Source: Thiothrix subterranea
GTDB taxonomy: Bacteria > Pseudomonadota > Gammaproteobacteria > Thiotrichales > Thiotrichaceae
Reading direction: 5' to 3'
NCBI RefSeq assembly: GCF_016772315.1
Contig: NZ_CP053482.1
Span: 62,001-126,000, forward strand
Length of the DNA: 64,000 nt
Shown: piece by piece, positions 39,580-48,674 of the stretch
How positions within the stretch are numbered: position 1 is the stretch's first letter
How the letters are laid out: every line of letters starts with the position of its first letter
Notes under the pieces: model-generated
Databases searched by the model: none
What the model was told of the DNA's origin: nothing
What the model saw: only the letters and a program-made list of their open reading frames with translations
Translations under genes and position numbers: made by a program

Positions 39580-40611
39580 CTAGAAAAGCGGTGTTTTGGC
39601 TTTTTCCCCCGCCACTTCACGCACCAATTTCGGCACGAGGAAACCGGGCAATTGTTGACGCATGTCATCCACCATGCGGATTGCCTCGGTTTCTGCCACC
39701 TCAAAATGTGCCGCCCCCGCCACCCGATCCAACACATGCAAGTAATACGGCAAAACGCGCTCGGCAAATAACGCCTCGCTCAACGCCACCTGTGCCTGCC
39801 CACTGTCATTCACTCCGCGCAACAGCACCGCCTGATTCAACAAAGTCACACCCGCCGAATGCAAAGCGGCTAAAGCGTGGCGCACATCATCTGCTGCTAA
39901 CTCCTGCGCGTGATTGGCGTGAATCACCATCACCACTTGCTGACGAATACTTGCCAACACCTGCAAAAATCCCGCATCAATCCGTGACGGCAACACCACC
40001 GGAAAACGGGTATGAAAACGCACCCGCTTTACATGCGGAATACCGTTCAACTGTTTGAAAAATAATGCCAAGCGCTCATCAGCAAGCGTCAGCGGATCGC
40101 CCCCACTCAAAATCACTTCGCACACATCAGGATTAGTGCGGATATACGCCAACGCCCCTTCCCATTCGCCCTTCACCGGATTCGCGTCGCTGTACGGAAA
40201 GTGCCGCCGGAAACAATAACGGCAATGCACCGCACACGCGCCCGTCGTCACCAGTAACACGCGCCCGTGATACTTGTGCAATACACCATCGGCTACCAAT
40301 GCCTGATTATCACCCACTGGGTCAGCGTGAAAACCGTCCACCACTTGCAACTCAGCATCCAGCGGCAATACTTGACGTAACAGCGGGTCATTCCAATCGC
40401 CCTTTTTCATGCGTGCGATATAGCTATGCGGAACCAGCAAGCGAAATTGCCGCGCCGCCTCTTCCGCTCCCTTCACCCCTTGCGGGGGAAGGGCTGGGGA
40501 TGGGGGGTGCTCTTCCAACCCCAACACCTGCATTAACACCAACGGATCACGCACCGCACCCGCCAATTCACGCTGCCAAACAGTTACCGGCGTTTGTTTA
40601 TAAAGCAACAT
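39580..40611 (-). CDS. epmB: EF-P beta-lysylation protein (lysine 2,3-aminomutase)
   Basis: EpmB is a radical SAM, PLP-dependent enzyme that makes (R)-beta-lysine for EF-P. The iron-sulfur motif CxxxCxxC is in GACAVHCRYCFRRHFPY; EVILSGGDPLTLADERL and RVRFHTRFPVVLPSRI are typical. I choose the ATG at 40611; the reading frame is open upstream to 40698 but that part lies inside the PIN toxin gene. Residues ~35-51 (HPPSPALPPQGVKGAEE) are encoded by a REP-like palindrome inserted in frame and have no counterpart in usual EpmB. Its partners efp and epmA are divergent at 41391, with a vapBC pair in between. Confidence 0.93.
   Translation of the reverse strand: MLLYKQTPVTVWQRELAGAVRDPLVLMQVLGLEEHPPSPALPPQGVKGAEEAARQFRLLVPHSYIARMKKGDWNDPLLRQVLPLDAELQVVDGFHADPVGDNQALVADGVLHKYHGRVLLVTTGACAVHCRYCFRRHFPYSDANPVKGEWEGALAYIRTNPDVCEVILSGGDPLTLADERLALFFKQLNGIPHVKRVRFHTRFPVVLPSRIDAGFLQVLASIRQQVVMVIHANHAQELAADDVRHALAALHSAGVTLLNQAVLLRGVNDSGQAQVALSEALFAERVLPYYLHVLDRVAGAAHFEVAETEAIRMVDDMRQQLPGFLVPKLVREVAGEKAKTPLF
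40469..40515. repeat. REP-like palindrome inserted in epmB
   Basis: CCCTTC-ACCCC-TTGC-GGGG-GAAGGG forms a stem (40469-40493), followed by CTGGGGATGGGGGGTG. The arrangement repeats that of the element at 32332-32370. It is read through in frame by epmB. Confidence 0.75.
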
Positions 40612-40990
40612 AAGTAATATCCGAATGGTTGAAATCATCACCCTTGAACAATAGCGGCTCACCGGTGTACTTCGCCAGCGCATACGAACAGCAATCACCG
40701 ATATTCAATGCGGCACGATGCCGCCCCTTACCAAACTGCCGCCAACCTGCGCGGGCAAGTTGCGTCTGCTCCTCGTTCATATCCACGATCTCAACCTGCA
40801 AGCGGTACAGCAGCAAATCCAGCTCACGCCCACCAGCTTCACCTTTGCGACTTTCAATCACAATACTGCATTCCAGCAAGGAAAAAGCACTCATCAAACG
40901 CTTGGGGTCATCTAAAATGGCTTTGGAAAGGGCTTCAGCTTCTGGTTCGCCCAATAAAATAGCGATAATGGCAGACGTATCAATTACCAC
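40598..40990 (-). CDS. vapC: PIN-domain ribonuclease toxin, VapC-type
   Basis: The 130-residue protein starts with VIDTSAIIAILLGEPE, has SAFSLLECSIVIESR (second acidic position), NIGDCCSYALAKYTGEPLLFKGDDF (third and fourth acidic positions): the full VapC PIN pattern. Such toxins cleave tRNA or rRNA. The start overlaps the vapB gene by 7 bases and the end overlaps the epmB start by 14 bases. Confidence 0.93.
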   Translation of the reverse strand: MVIDTSAIIAILLGEPEAEALSKAILDDPKRLMSAFSLLECSIVIESRKGEAGGRELDLLLYRLQVEIVDMNEEQTQLARAGWRQFGKGRHRAALNIGDCCSYALAKYTGEPLLFKGDDFNHSDITYVAL

Positions 40991-41244
40991 AGGGTATTTA
41001 CCCCGTGTTCGTCATAACCGAGGATGTCGTCAGCACTGCGCGTATCCAGATCGGGCAAGGCACTACAGCGCCGCGAAATGACCATAATTTCATCCAGCTT
41101 GCCATTCACTCGGCGAAAACGTTGCAGACGCTCTAATTTTTCTTCTAAAGCCATAATAATCGCGGAAGTCATATTGTAACCCGTCAGTTGCGCGATTTCG
41201 CGGGCTAACTGTTCGGCGCGTTCGTTGCGGATACTGAGTGCCAT
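40984..41244 (-). CDS. vapB: VapB-type antitoxin (Rv0623-like)
   Basis: The 86-residue protein begins MALSIRNERAEQLAREIAQLTGYN, the N-terminal ribbon-helix region of Rv0623-like (PSK-type) antitoxins, followed by MTSAIIMALEEKLERL and a tail that would wrap VapC (DTRSADDILGYDEHG). It probably represses its own promoter together with VapC; a 14-base palindrome lies 31 bases upstream of its start. Confidence 0.92.
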   Translation of the reverse strand: MALSIRNERAEQLAREIAQLTGYNMTSAIIMALEEKLERLQRFRRVNGKLDEIMVISRRCSALPDLDTRSADDILGYDEHGVNTLW

Positions 41245-41274
41245 CTCACATCACCGTTGTATTGAATATAAAGG

Positions 41275-41288
41275 ATTGTATATACAAT
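41275..41288. promoter_or_regulatory. Palindrome, candidate VapB operator
   Basis: ATTGTATATACAAT is a perfect 14-base palindrome upstream of vapB in the divergent vapB/efp gap (41245-41390). Position and symmetry suit an autoregulatory site; it also overlaps TATA-like sequence. No binding data support it. Confidence 0.45.
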
Positions 41289-41390
41289 ACGGCATTATGC
41301 GACTTCATGCCAATTTCTACCTGATTTTTTATCTGGATTCCGGTTATCATAGCGGGCTATTTTAAGTTCAGATGATTTGGAGACGGACTA

Positions 41391-41960
41391 ATGGCCACCT
41401 ATGGTAGCAATGATTTAAGAGTTGGTGTGAAGATTATCCTCAATGGCGACCCTTACACCGTCGTAGACAGCGACTTTGTAAAACCCGGTAAAGGTCAAGC
41501 CTTCACCCGCGCCCGCGTCCGCAACCTCAAAACCGGGCGTACCATTGAACAAACCTTCAAATCCACCGAAACCCACGAAGGGGCTGACGTGGAAGACCGC
41601 GATATGGAATACCTCTATACCGACGGCGAAAACTGGACATTCATGGACAGCAGCTCCTTTGAACAGCTAGAAGCAGGCGCAACCGCCATGGCTGATGCCG
41701 TCAAATGGTTGAAAGGCAATGAAAAATGCGTCGTCACTTTATGGAACGGCGTACCATTACAAGTCACCACGCCCAACTTTGCCGAATTGAAAATCACCCA
41801 AACCGATCCCGGTGTCCGTGGTGATACGGCGACTGGCGGCACAAAACCTGCCACACTCGAAACCGGCGCAGTCGTGAAAGTACCGCTTTACATGGAAGAA
41901 GGCGAAATCCTCAAAATCGACACCCGCACTGGCGAATACGTTTCCCGCGTCAAAGCGTGA
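41391..41960 (+). CDS. efp: Translation elongation factor P
   Basis: EF-P relieves ribosome stalling at polyproline. The modification site K34 lies in [13 protein letters not shown], the usual loop for EpmABC-type beta-lysylation. The KOW-like N-terminal domain and OB domains ([13 protein letters not shown]...; [22 protein letters not shown] in part) are complete at 189 residues. GGAG precedes the ATG. It overlaps epmA by 4 bases, so the factor and its modifying ligase are made together. Confidence 0.97.
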   Translation: MATYGSNDLRVGVKIILNGDPYTVVDSDFVKPGKGQAFTRARVRNLKTGRTIEQTFKSTETHEGADVEDRDMEYLYTDGENWTFMDSSSFEQLEAGATAMADAVKWLKGNEKCVVTLWNGVPLQVTTPNFAELKITQTDPGVRGDTATGGTKPATLETGAVVKVPLYMEEGEILKIDTRTGEYVSRVKA

Positions 41961-42877
41961 ATCTAGCCGCTTTGCACGAACGCGCATCCCTGAACCAGCA
42001 GGTGCGCGTTTTTTTTGCCGAACGCGATGTGCTGGAAGTCGAAACCCCAGCACTTTCGCAAGCGGGTAACACCGACCCGTTCATTGATAGCTTCAGCGTC
42101 AATACACCGCACGGTTTGCGTTATTTGCACACTTCGCCGGAATACCCGATGAAACGCTTGCTGGTCGCGGGTGCGGGTGATATTTACCAACTCTGCAAAG
42201 TGTGGCGGCGTGATGAAAGCGGCAAACGCCATAACCCCGAATTCACGCTGTTAGAATGGTATCGGCTGGGTTTCACTTGGCAACAATTGATGCACGAAGT
42301 CGCCGATTTATTGCACACGCTGATTCCACACCTGCAAAAACCCCCGCGTTTTTGCAGTTATCGTGAGGCATTCCTTGAAAGCGTGCAGCTTGACCCCCAT
42401 CTTGCCACAGAAGCCGAATTGTCGGCTTGTGCGCAAGCTCACGGCATCGCCATCAGCGGTGAAATGCCGGTGCAAGCTTGGCGGGATTTGCTGTTAACGC
42501 ATTGTGTGGAAACGCAATTCCCTACCGACCAATTGACGTTTCTGTACCATTACCCCGCCAGTCAATCTGCGCTGGCAAAAATACAGCAGGTGGATGGGCA
42601 GGCGGTGGCGGAACGTTTCGAGGTGTATTTAGGTGCCTTGGAGCTTGGCAATGGTTATCAGGAACAAACCGATTCAGCGCAGAATCGCTTAATTCTGGTA
42701 CAAGATGCGCACACTCGCGGGCATGACATCCCCGTCGATGAACGTTTTCTTGCGGCACTCGAACACGGCTTGCCAGAATGCGCAGGCGTTGCCCTCGGCA
42801 TCGACCGGATTCTGCTGTGCAGGATGCAACGCGATGACCTGAAACAGGTTATCGCTTTTTCATGGGAGGTGGCATAA
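41957..42877 (+). CDS. epmA: EF-P--(R)-beta-lysine ligase
   Basis: EpmA is a truncated class II lysyl-tRNA synthetase paralogue that attaches beta-lysine to EF-P. Motif 2, [20 protein letters not shown], and motif 3, [12 protein letters not shown], are present, and the anticodon-binding domain is missing, as expected at 306 residues. The GTG start overlaps the efp stop (GTGA). It works with EpmB, encoded at 39580 on the opposite strand. Confidence 0.95.
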   Translation: MNLAALHERASLNQQVRVFFAERDVLEVETPALSQAGNTDPFIDSFSVNTPHGLRYLHTSPEYPMKRLLVAGAGDIYQLCKVWRRDESGKRHNPEFTLLEWYRLGFTWQQLMHEVADLLHTLIPHLQKPPRFCSYREAFLESVQLDPHLATEAELSACAQAHGIAISGEMPVQAWRDLLLTHCVETQFPTDQLTFLYHYPASQSALAKIQQVDGQAVAERFEVYLGALELGNGYQEQTDSAQNRLILVQDAHTRGHDIPVDERFLAALEHGLPECAGVALGIDRILLCRMQRDDLKQVIAFSWEVA

Positions 42878-42911
42878 TAGCCGCCGACAATAACAGTCAA
42901 GGAGATTGAAC

Positions 42912-43241
42912 GTGGACTTTCTGATATCTAACGCTCATGCCGAAGGTGCAGCCGCACCCGCAGGTGGTGGCATTGAAATGTTGCTGATGATGGGCGTATT
43001 TTTCGCCATTATGTATTTCATGATTATCCGCCCGCAGCAAAAGCGTGCCAAAGAACATAAAATGATGATCGAATCCCTCAGCAAAGGCGATGAAATCGTT
43101 ACCGGCGGCGGCGTGATTGGTAAAATTGCTGGCTTAGGTGATAGCTTCGTCGACCTGACAGTTGCGGATAATGTCACCATCAAAGTACAAAAACAGGCTG
43201 TTGCTTCTGTCCTGCCCAAAGGCACGATGAAAGGCGCATAA
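42912..43241 (+). CDS. yajC: Preprotein translocase subunit YajC
   Basis: The ~109-residue protein has one membrane helix (EMLLMMGVFFAIMYFMII) followed by RPQQKRAKEHKMMIESLSKG and GDEIVTGGGVIGKI, the YajC signature. It associates with SecDF at the inner membrane. AAGGAG lies 8 bases before the GTG at 42912, which decides for this start over a TTG at 42906. It is followed by secD and secF. Confidence 0.95.
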   Translation: MDFLISNAHAEGAAAPAGGGIEMLLMMGVFFAIMYFMIIRPQQKRAKEHKMMIESLSKGDEIVTGGGVIGKIAGLGDSFVDLTVADNVTIKVQKQAVASVLPKGTMKGA

Positions 43242-43297
43242 ACGGTAAGTGGGGGGATTTTCCCCCTCACCTCCAACCCACACGGAATCCTATAACA

Positions 43298-45151
43298 ATG
43301 AATCGCTATCCACTCTGGAAGTACCTCATGATCGCAGTCGTGCTGCTGATCGGGGTTATCTACTCTGTTCCCAACTTTTTTCCTTCCGAACCGGCGGTGC
43401 AATTAAGCCCTAAAACCGAACAGGCTATCGACCCGGCAACCATGCAGCGCTTCGAGCAAGCGTTACAGGCACAAGGCTTAACCATTCGCGCCAGTGAGAA
43501 CAACGGTCAACAAGCCTTATTCCGCTTTGAAGACACCGATGTGCAACTCAAAGCGTCGGAAGCCTTGAAAGAAGCGGTCGGCGATCAGTTTGTGGTAGCG
43601 CTCAACCTTGCGCCCTCCACGCCAAGCTGGTTACGCGCATTGAATGCGAACCCGATGTTTTTAGGGTTAGATTTGCGCGGCGGGGTACATTTCCTGATGG
43701 AAGTAGACATGAAAGCGGCACTGGATAAGCAGATTGACCGCTATGAAGACGAATTCCGCGATTTCCTGCGCGAACAAGACATCAAATATCTGGGCATTGC
43801 CCGCGAAGGTGACACCGTACTGGCAAAATTCCGCGATGCCGCCAGCCGCGATGCTGCCAGTGCTGCACTTGGTAAGGAATACCAAAATAGTCTGCAATTC
43901 ACCGCACTGCCCGACACCAATGATTTGCAAGCCAGTATTTCGCAAACCGCAATGCTGGATATTCAAAAATTTGCCCTGCAACAAAACATCACCACTTTGC
44001 GCAAGCGAGTGAATGAACTGGGCGTCGCCGAACCGGTTATTCAGCAACAAGGTGCTAATCGCATCGTGGTGCAACTTCCCGGTGTGCAAGATACCGCCCG
44101 TGCCAAAGAGATTCTGGGCGCAACCGCCACCCTCGAATTCCGTTTGGTTGATGAGCAAAATGACCCAATGCAAGCGCAACAAAGCGGGCGTGCACCGCTT
44201 GGCTCACAGATTTACAAAGAGCGTAGCGGCGATCCGATTCTGCTTAAACGTCAAGTGATGCTGACGGGGGATTACATTATTGACGCCTCTTCAGGCTTTG
44301 ATGATAACAATCGTCCGGCGGTACACATTACGCTGGATGGCAAAGGTGCGACCCGTTTCAATAAAGTGACCGGCGAAAACGTTCAAAAATTGATGGGCGT
44401 GGTCTTCATTGAAAACAAAATTGAGACCAAAGAAGTCGACGGGCAAGCGGTTAAAACCAGCACGACGACTCAAGAAGTCATTAACGTTGCCCGTATTCAG
44501 GAGCAATTGGGCAAACGTTTCCAGATTACGGGATTAGATTCACCGAAAGAAGCGCGTGACCTTGCCTTATTATTGCGGGCAGGTGCATTAGCCGCGCCGG
44601 TTTATATTGTGGAAGAACGCACCGTCGGCCCTAGCATGGGTAAAGAAAACATCGAGAAAGGCTTTAACTCCAATATTTGGGGGTTTGTGGCAGTGGTGTT
44701 ATTCATGGTGATTTACTACCGCGTCTTTGGCGTTATTTCCAGCGTAGCGCTGGCTATTAACGGCTTCTTCCTGTTCGCGCTGCTTTCCATGATTCAAGCA
44801 ACCCTGACCTTACCGGGATTGGCGGGCATTGCCTTGACGCTGGGCATGGCGATTGATGCCAACGTATTGATTAATCAACGGATTCGTGAAGAATTACGCG
44901 CGGGTGCTTCGCCACAAGTCGCTATCAATATCGGCTATGAGCGTGCTTGGGGTACGATTATTGACTCTAACTTGACGACGTTGATTGCCGGTATTGCGCT
45001 ATTTTTATTGGGTTCTGGCCCAATTAAAGGCTTTGCCGTGGTGCTGTGTTTGGGGATTTTGACCTCGATGTTCAGTGCGGTAACAGTATCACGGGCAATG
45101 GTTAACCTCGTTTATGGTTATAAACCACACCTGCAAAAATTGGCGATTTAA
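43298..45151 (+). CDS. secD: Protein translocase subunit SecD
   Basis: SecD uses the proton gradient to pull exported proteins through SecYEG. The N-terminal helix (LMIAVVLLIGVIYSVPNFF), the DLRGGVHFLMEVD motif, the large periplasmic P1 region, and the C-terminal helices with LTLGMAIDANVLINQRIREEL are present. At 617 residues it is the usual length. It stands between yajC and secF. Confidence 0.97.
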   Translation: MNRYPLWKYLMIAVVLLIGVIYSVPNFFPSEPAVQLSPKTEQAIDPATMQRFEQALQAQGLTIRASENNGQQALFRFEDTDVQLKASEALKEAVGDQFVVALNLAPSTPSWLRALNANPMFLGLDLRGGVHFLMEVDMKAALDKQIDRYEDEFRDFLREQDIKYLGIAREGDTVLAKFRDAASRDAASAALGKEYQNSLQFTALPDTNDLQASISQTAMLDIQKFALQQNITTLRKRVNELGVAEPVIQQQGANRIVVQLPGVQDTARAKEILGATATLEFRLVDEQNDPMQAQQSGRAPLGSQIYKERSGDPILLKRQVMLTGDYIIDASSGFDDNNRPAVHITLDGKGATRFNKVTGENVQKLMGVVFIENKIETKEVDGQAVKTSTTTQEVINVARIQEQLGKRFQITGLDSPKEARDLALLLRAGALAAPVYIVEERTVGPSMGKENIEKGFNSNIWGFVAVVLFMVIYYRVFGVISSVALAINGFFLFALLSMIQATLTLPGLAGIALTLGMAIDANVLINQRIREELRAGASPQVAINIGYERAWGTIIDSNLTTLIAGIALFLLGSGPIKGFAVVLCLGILTSMFSAVTVSRAMVNLVYGYKPHLQKLAI

Positions 45152-45162
45152 GGGGCTACACC

Positions 45163-46113
45163 ATGTTTGAGTTATTTCCATTTAACAAAGCCATTCCGTT
45201 CATGCGGTACGGCAGAACCACGACGGCTATTTCACTGGCAACGTTCCTGTTCTCGGTATTCGCACTGTTTTTCTACGGTCTGAATCTGGGGGTCGACTTT
45301 ACCGGCGGCACGGTGATGGAAGTGCGTTACGCGCAATCCGCGCCTATCGACACCATTCGTGAAGCCATCAAATCCACCGGCTATCATGAGGTAGCGGTGC
45401 AAAACTTTGGTTCGACACAGGATGTGTTGATCCGTTTGCCATTGAAAGAAGGCGTTTCCAGCGCTCAAGTCAGTGAGCAAATCATGAGCGTGCTGAAAAC
45501 CGGAACACCCGATGTCACGCTCAGTAAGGTCGATTTCGTCGGTGGGCAAGTCGGGCAGGAACTGTATGAAAACGGTGGTTTAGCCCTGATTTTAGTCGCG
45601 GCTGGCATTATTATTTACTTGGCATTTCGCTTTGAATGGCGCTTTGCAGTTTCCGCTGCGATTGCCAACCTGCATGACGTGGTAATCATTCTTGGCTTAT
45701 TTGCGTTCTTCCAATGGCAGTTTGACTTGACAGTTCTGGCGGGTATTTTGGCGGTACTGGGCTATTCAGTAAACGAATCGGTGGTCGTATTTGACCGGAT
45801 TCGGGAAAACATCCGCACCATGCGCGATGAAACTATCCCGGACATTATCGACAGCGCAATTACCAGCACCATGTCACGTACCATTATAACCCACGTATCA
45901 ACCCAGATTATGGTGTTGGCAATGTTGTGGTTTGGCGGCGAAGCCCTGCATAACTTCGCACTGGCGCTGACCATCGGGATTATGTTTGGAATTTATTCAT
46001 CGGTATTGGTCGCCTCGCCGCTGTTACTGCTGTTCGGCTTGAAGCGCGAACACATGATTCCGCAGGAAAGCGAAAAGATGGAAGGCATGAACGCCGACGG
46101 TTCGATCGTTTAA
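45163..46113 (+). CDS. secF: Protein translocase subunit SecF
   Basis: SecF forms the complex with SecD and YajC. NLGVDFTGGTVMEVRY near residue 40, the six membrane segments and LGYSVNESVVVFDRIRENIR are typical. It begins 11 bases after secD. The last 4 bases overlap the convergent ychJ gene. Confidence 0.97.
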   Translation: MFELFPFNKAIPFMRYGRTTTAISLATFLFSVFALFFYGLNLGVDFTGGTVMEVRYAQSAPIDTIREAIKSTGYHEVAVQNFGSTQDVLIRLPLKEGVSSAQVSEQIMSVLKTGTPDVTLSKVDFVGGQVGQELYENGGLALILVAAGIIIYLAFRFEWRFAVSAAIANLHDVVIILGLFAFFQWQFDLTVLAGILAVLGYSVNESVVVFDRIRENIRTMRDETIPDIIDSAITSTMSRTIITHVSTQIMVLAMLWFGGEALHNFALALTIGIMFGIYSSVLVASPLLLLFGLKREHMIPQESEKMEGMNADGSIV

Positions 46114-46487
46114 TAATCCCCGTCCACGTAAAACCACTTCCCACCCTCCTTCACAAACCGGCTTGTTTCATGCAATGAGCCGGTTTGCTCCCCTTCACGG
46201 TAGCGGGCAATGAATTCCACCGTGCCGCTGTTATCCTGTTCCCCGCCCTGCGTGGTGCGCACGATTTCCAACCCTAACCAATCCGTCGCCGGTAATTGCA
46301 GCAAGCCTTTTTTGTTCGGGCGAGTGCTGCTGTGCCAACTGCGGTGTAAATACGCGCCATTGCGCAGCACATACGCACTGTAACGCGAACGCATTAACGC
46401 TTCCACCGTGGGCGCGATTTTGCCGTCATGATACTGGCGGCAACATTGGTTATAGGTTTGTTCTGAACCACACGGGCAGTTATTCAT
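46110..46487 (-). CDS. ychJ: YchJ family protein (UPF0225)
   Basis: The 125-residue protein starts with the zinc-binding SEC-C-like motif CPCGSEQTYNQCC and continues with APTVEALMRSRYSAYVLRNGAYL and the NTF2-like WFYVDGDY end. This is the short YchJ form with only one SEC-C motif. Its function is not known. It overlaps secF convergently by 4 bases. Confidence 0.9.
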   Translation of the reverse strand: MNNCPCGSEQTYNQCCRQYHDGKIAPTVEALMRSRYSAYVLRNGAYLHRSWHSSTRPNKKGLLQLPATDWLGLEIVRTTQGGEQDNSGTVEFIARYREGEQTGSLHETSRFVKEGGKWFYVDGDY

Positions 46488-46559
46488 CGTTGCTCCTGTT
46501 TGTTGTCAGCGGGGTGTATGCCACAATACGCTTTTGAATCACGGTTACGTTACCTTATT

Positions 46560-47297
46560 ATGCCCATGCAAATCCAGAATCCGACGGCTACCACCCGTTG
46601 CAACGAACTCGACTTAATCGCCCAGCACCTACCGCTGGAAAACGCTATCGTGTTAGAACTCGGTTGCGGCAAAGCCCAAATGACACGCCGCATCGCGGAA
46701 CGTTTCCCCACCGCACGCATCATTGCCACCGAAGTCGACCAAATCCAACACGCCCACAACGTCGCCCAACAACACTCCCTGAGCGAAGTCGAAGGGATAC
46801 ACAATATCGAATTCAAGGCAGGCGGCGCACAAGCCATTGATGCACCCGACAACAGCATTGACATCGTATGCATGTTCAAATCGCTGCACCACGTTCCCCG
46901 TGAACTCATGGCGCAATCCCTGCAAGAAATTGCCCGCGTGCTCAAGCCGGGTGGCATGGCATGGATTTCCGAACCCGTGTATGCGGGCGATTTCAACAAG
47001 ATTTTACGCTTGTTCCACGATGAAAAAGTGGTGCGTGAACTCGCCTTCCAAGCCGTGAGTGATGCCGTCACTGCCGGTACATTGGAACTGGTGGAACAAA
47101 TTTTCTGCAACACCGAATCGCGTTTCGCCGATTTCAACGAATTCGACGAACGCATTATTCAGGTCACGCACACCAATCATCAATTGGATGACGCGCTGTA
47201 CCAAACCGTCAAAACCCGTTTTAACGCGCATGTAGGTGCAGACGGCGCACGCTTTGCTAACCCTGCCCGTTTCGATGTGTTGCGCAAACCTGTATGA
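46560..47297 (+). CDS. Class I SAM-dependent methyltransferase
   Basis: The ~245-residue protein carries motif I in IVLELGCGKAQMTRRIAERF, the acidic strand-2 end in IIATEVDQIQHAHN, and DNSIDIVCMFKSLHHVPRELM. The substrate is unknown. I place the start at the ATG at 46560; ATG 46566 is equally possible. An in-frame REP-like insert encodes residues about HSLSEVEG, between strand 2 and the following IEFKAGGAQAI. The stop overlaps the next gene (ATGA). Confidence 0.85.
   Translation: MPMQIQNPTATTRCNELDLIAQHLPLENAIVLELGCGKAQMTRRIAERFPTARIIATEVDQIQHAHNVAQQHSLSEVEGIHNIEFKAGGAQAIDAPDNSIDIVCMFKSLHHVPRELMAQSLQEIARVLKPGGMAWISEPVYAGDFNKILRLFHDEKVVRELAFQAVSDAVTAGTLELVEQIFCNTESRFADFNEFDERIIQVTHTNHQLDDALYQTVKTRFNAHVGADGARFANPARFDVLRKPV
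46777..46796. repeat. REP-like sequence inside methyltransferase gene
   Basis: CCCTGAGCGAAGTCGAAGGG is a well-known type of short repeat (complement CCCTTCGACTTCGCTCAGGG) found dispersed in many bacterial genomes. Here it is read in frame. Confidence 0.7.
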
Positions 47298-48607
47298 ACG
47301 TTTGGCTGTATCCATTCCTGATTGCCCTGTTAGTGTTTACGCCACTAAGCCACGCTAACGAACCTGATGCACTGCTGGAAATTACCGTCAGCGCTGACAC
47401 CAGCATCAGCATTGCGCGGTTCGGCAATAGCGGGCAGCGCGTCTTATGGCTACCCTCAGAACAAGGGCTGGACAGCAGCAAAGCTTACCCCTTGGCGCAG
47501 CGCATGGCGGCACAAGGCATGGAAATCTGGCTGGCGGATTTACACGGTAGCTATTTCATCAGTCCGGGGCGCACCAGTCTGGATGATATTCCCGCCGCCG
47601 CTATCGCCGCTTTGATCCAACAAAGCTTGCCCGATGCGCCGCAACAACTGTTTCTGCTCACCAGCGGACGCGGGGCAGCGCTTGGCTTAAATGGCTTGCA
47701 ACACTGGCAAAACGCACACCCCACGGACAAACGCTTTGGTGGCGCAGTATTGCTACACCCCAACCTGATTGCAGGCATCCCCGAACCCGGCAAGCCGGAT
47801 GAATGGTTGCCCATCGCCACACAAACCCAAACATTGCTGTTTGTGGTGCAACCCGAAAAATCGGGCAGACGCTGGTATTTGGGTGAATTGCTCGACACCT
47901 TAGAAACCGGCGGCAGTCGCGTCTACGCCACCTTGATCAAAGGCGCAGGCGATGGCTATTTAACCCGCCCCGAACGCAGCGCGGATGAAATCAAGCAAGC
48001 CGATGCCTTCCCCGTGTTACTGCGCCACGCCCTGAATATATTGAGTAAGACCGAAGGCAAAACAAGTATTGTTACCGCGCAAACACCTCTGCCCAAACCC
48101 AGCAATCCAAGCGCTGAAGCGCAAGCTTCTGTTCCTAAAACCGGCTTGCAACCGTTTCCCGGCGAAAAACGTGCACCAGAATTGCGTTTAACCGCCACCG
48201 ATGGCAACACCTATGACCTGAAAGATTATCGCGGCAAAGTGGTATTACTGAATTTTTGGGCGACTTGGTGTCCGCCGTGTGTGGAAGAAATCCCCTCATT
48301 GGGGCGCTTGCAACAACGGTTTTCACCCGATGACTTCAGCGTGGTCAGTGTTGATATTGGTGAAACGGCAGCGGATGTAGAAGCTTTTCTAAAAATCGTC
48401 AAAGCGGATTACCCGGTCTTGTTGGATTCGCAAGGCAGCGCGGTGAAAACGTGGGGATTACGTGCTTTCCCCACCACGTTTGTGTTGGATCGGGACGGTT
48501 ACGTGCGCCTCGGCTATTTTGGCGGGCTGACTTGGGATGACAATAGCGTCATCACCACCCTCACCGAACACATGAAAATTACGCCCTTACCCACCCCAAC
48601 TCCATAG
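47294..48607 (+). CDS. Exported fusion: alpha/beta-hydrolase-like and TlpA-type thioredoxin
   Basis: A signal peptide (FLIALLVFTPLSHA) is followed by a ~230-residue region with alpha/beta-hydrolase character (VLWLPSEQGLDSSKAYPLAQ, LFLLTSGRGAALGLNGLQHW, GGAVLLHPNLIAG), where the nucleophile position reads SGRGA, so catalysis is doubtful. After a Pro/Ser linker comes a TlpA/redoxin domain (~290-430) with the active site NFWATWCPPCVEEIPSL and the cis-proline in RAFPTTFVLD. It probably reduces or exchanges disulfides in the periplasm. The ATG overlaps the methyltransferase stop. Confidence 0.82.
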   Translation: MNVWLYPFLIALLVFTPLSHANEPDALLEITVSADTSISIARFGNSGQRVLWLPSEQGLDSSKAYPLAQRMAAQGMEIWLADLHGSYFISPGRTSLDDIPAAAIAALIQQSLPDAPQQLFLLTSGRGAALGLNGLQHWQNAHPTDKRFGGAVLLHPNLIAGIPEPGKPDEWLPIATQTQTLLFVVQPEKSGRRWYLGELLDTLETGGSRVYATLIKGAGDGYLTRPERSADEIKQADAFPVLLRHALNILSKTEGKTSIVTAQTPLPKPSNPSAEAQASVPKTGLQPFPGEKRAPELRLTATDGNTYDLKDYRGKVVLLNFWATWCPPCVEEIPSLGRLQQRFSPDDFSVVSVDIGETAADVEAFLKIVKADYPVLLDSQGSAVKTWGLRAFPTTFVLDRDGYVRLGYFGGLTWDDNSVITTLTEHMKITPLPTPTP

Positions 48608-48674
48608 CTTTATTGTGATTTGGGAGGCGTCGTGTAAACTGCGATGAAAGGCAACACCATGACAAGGATAACGC

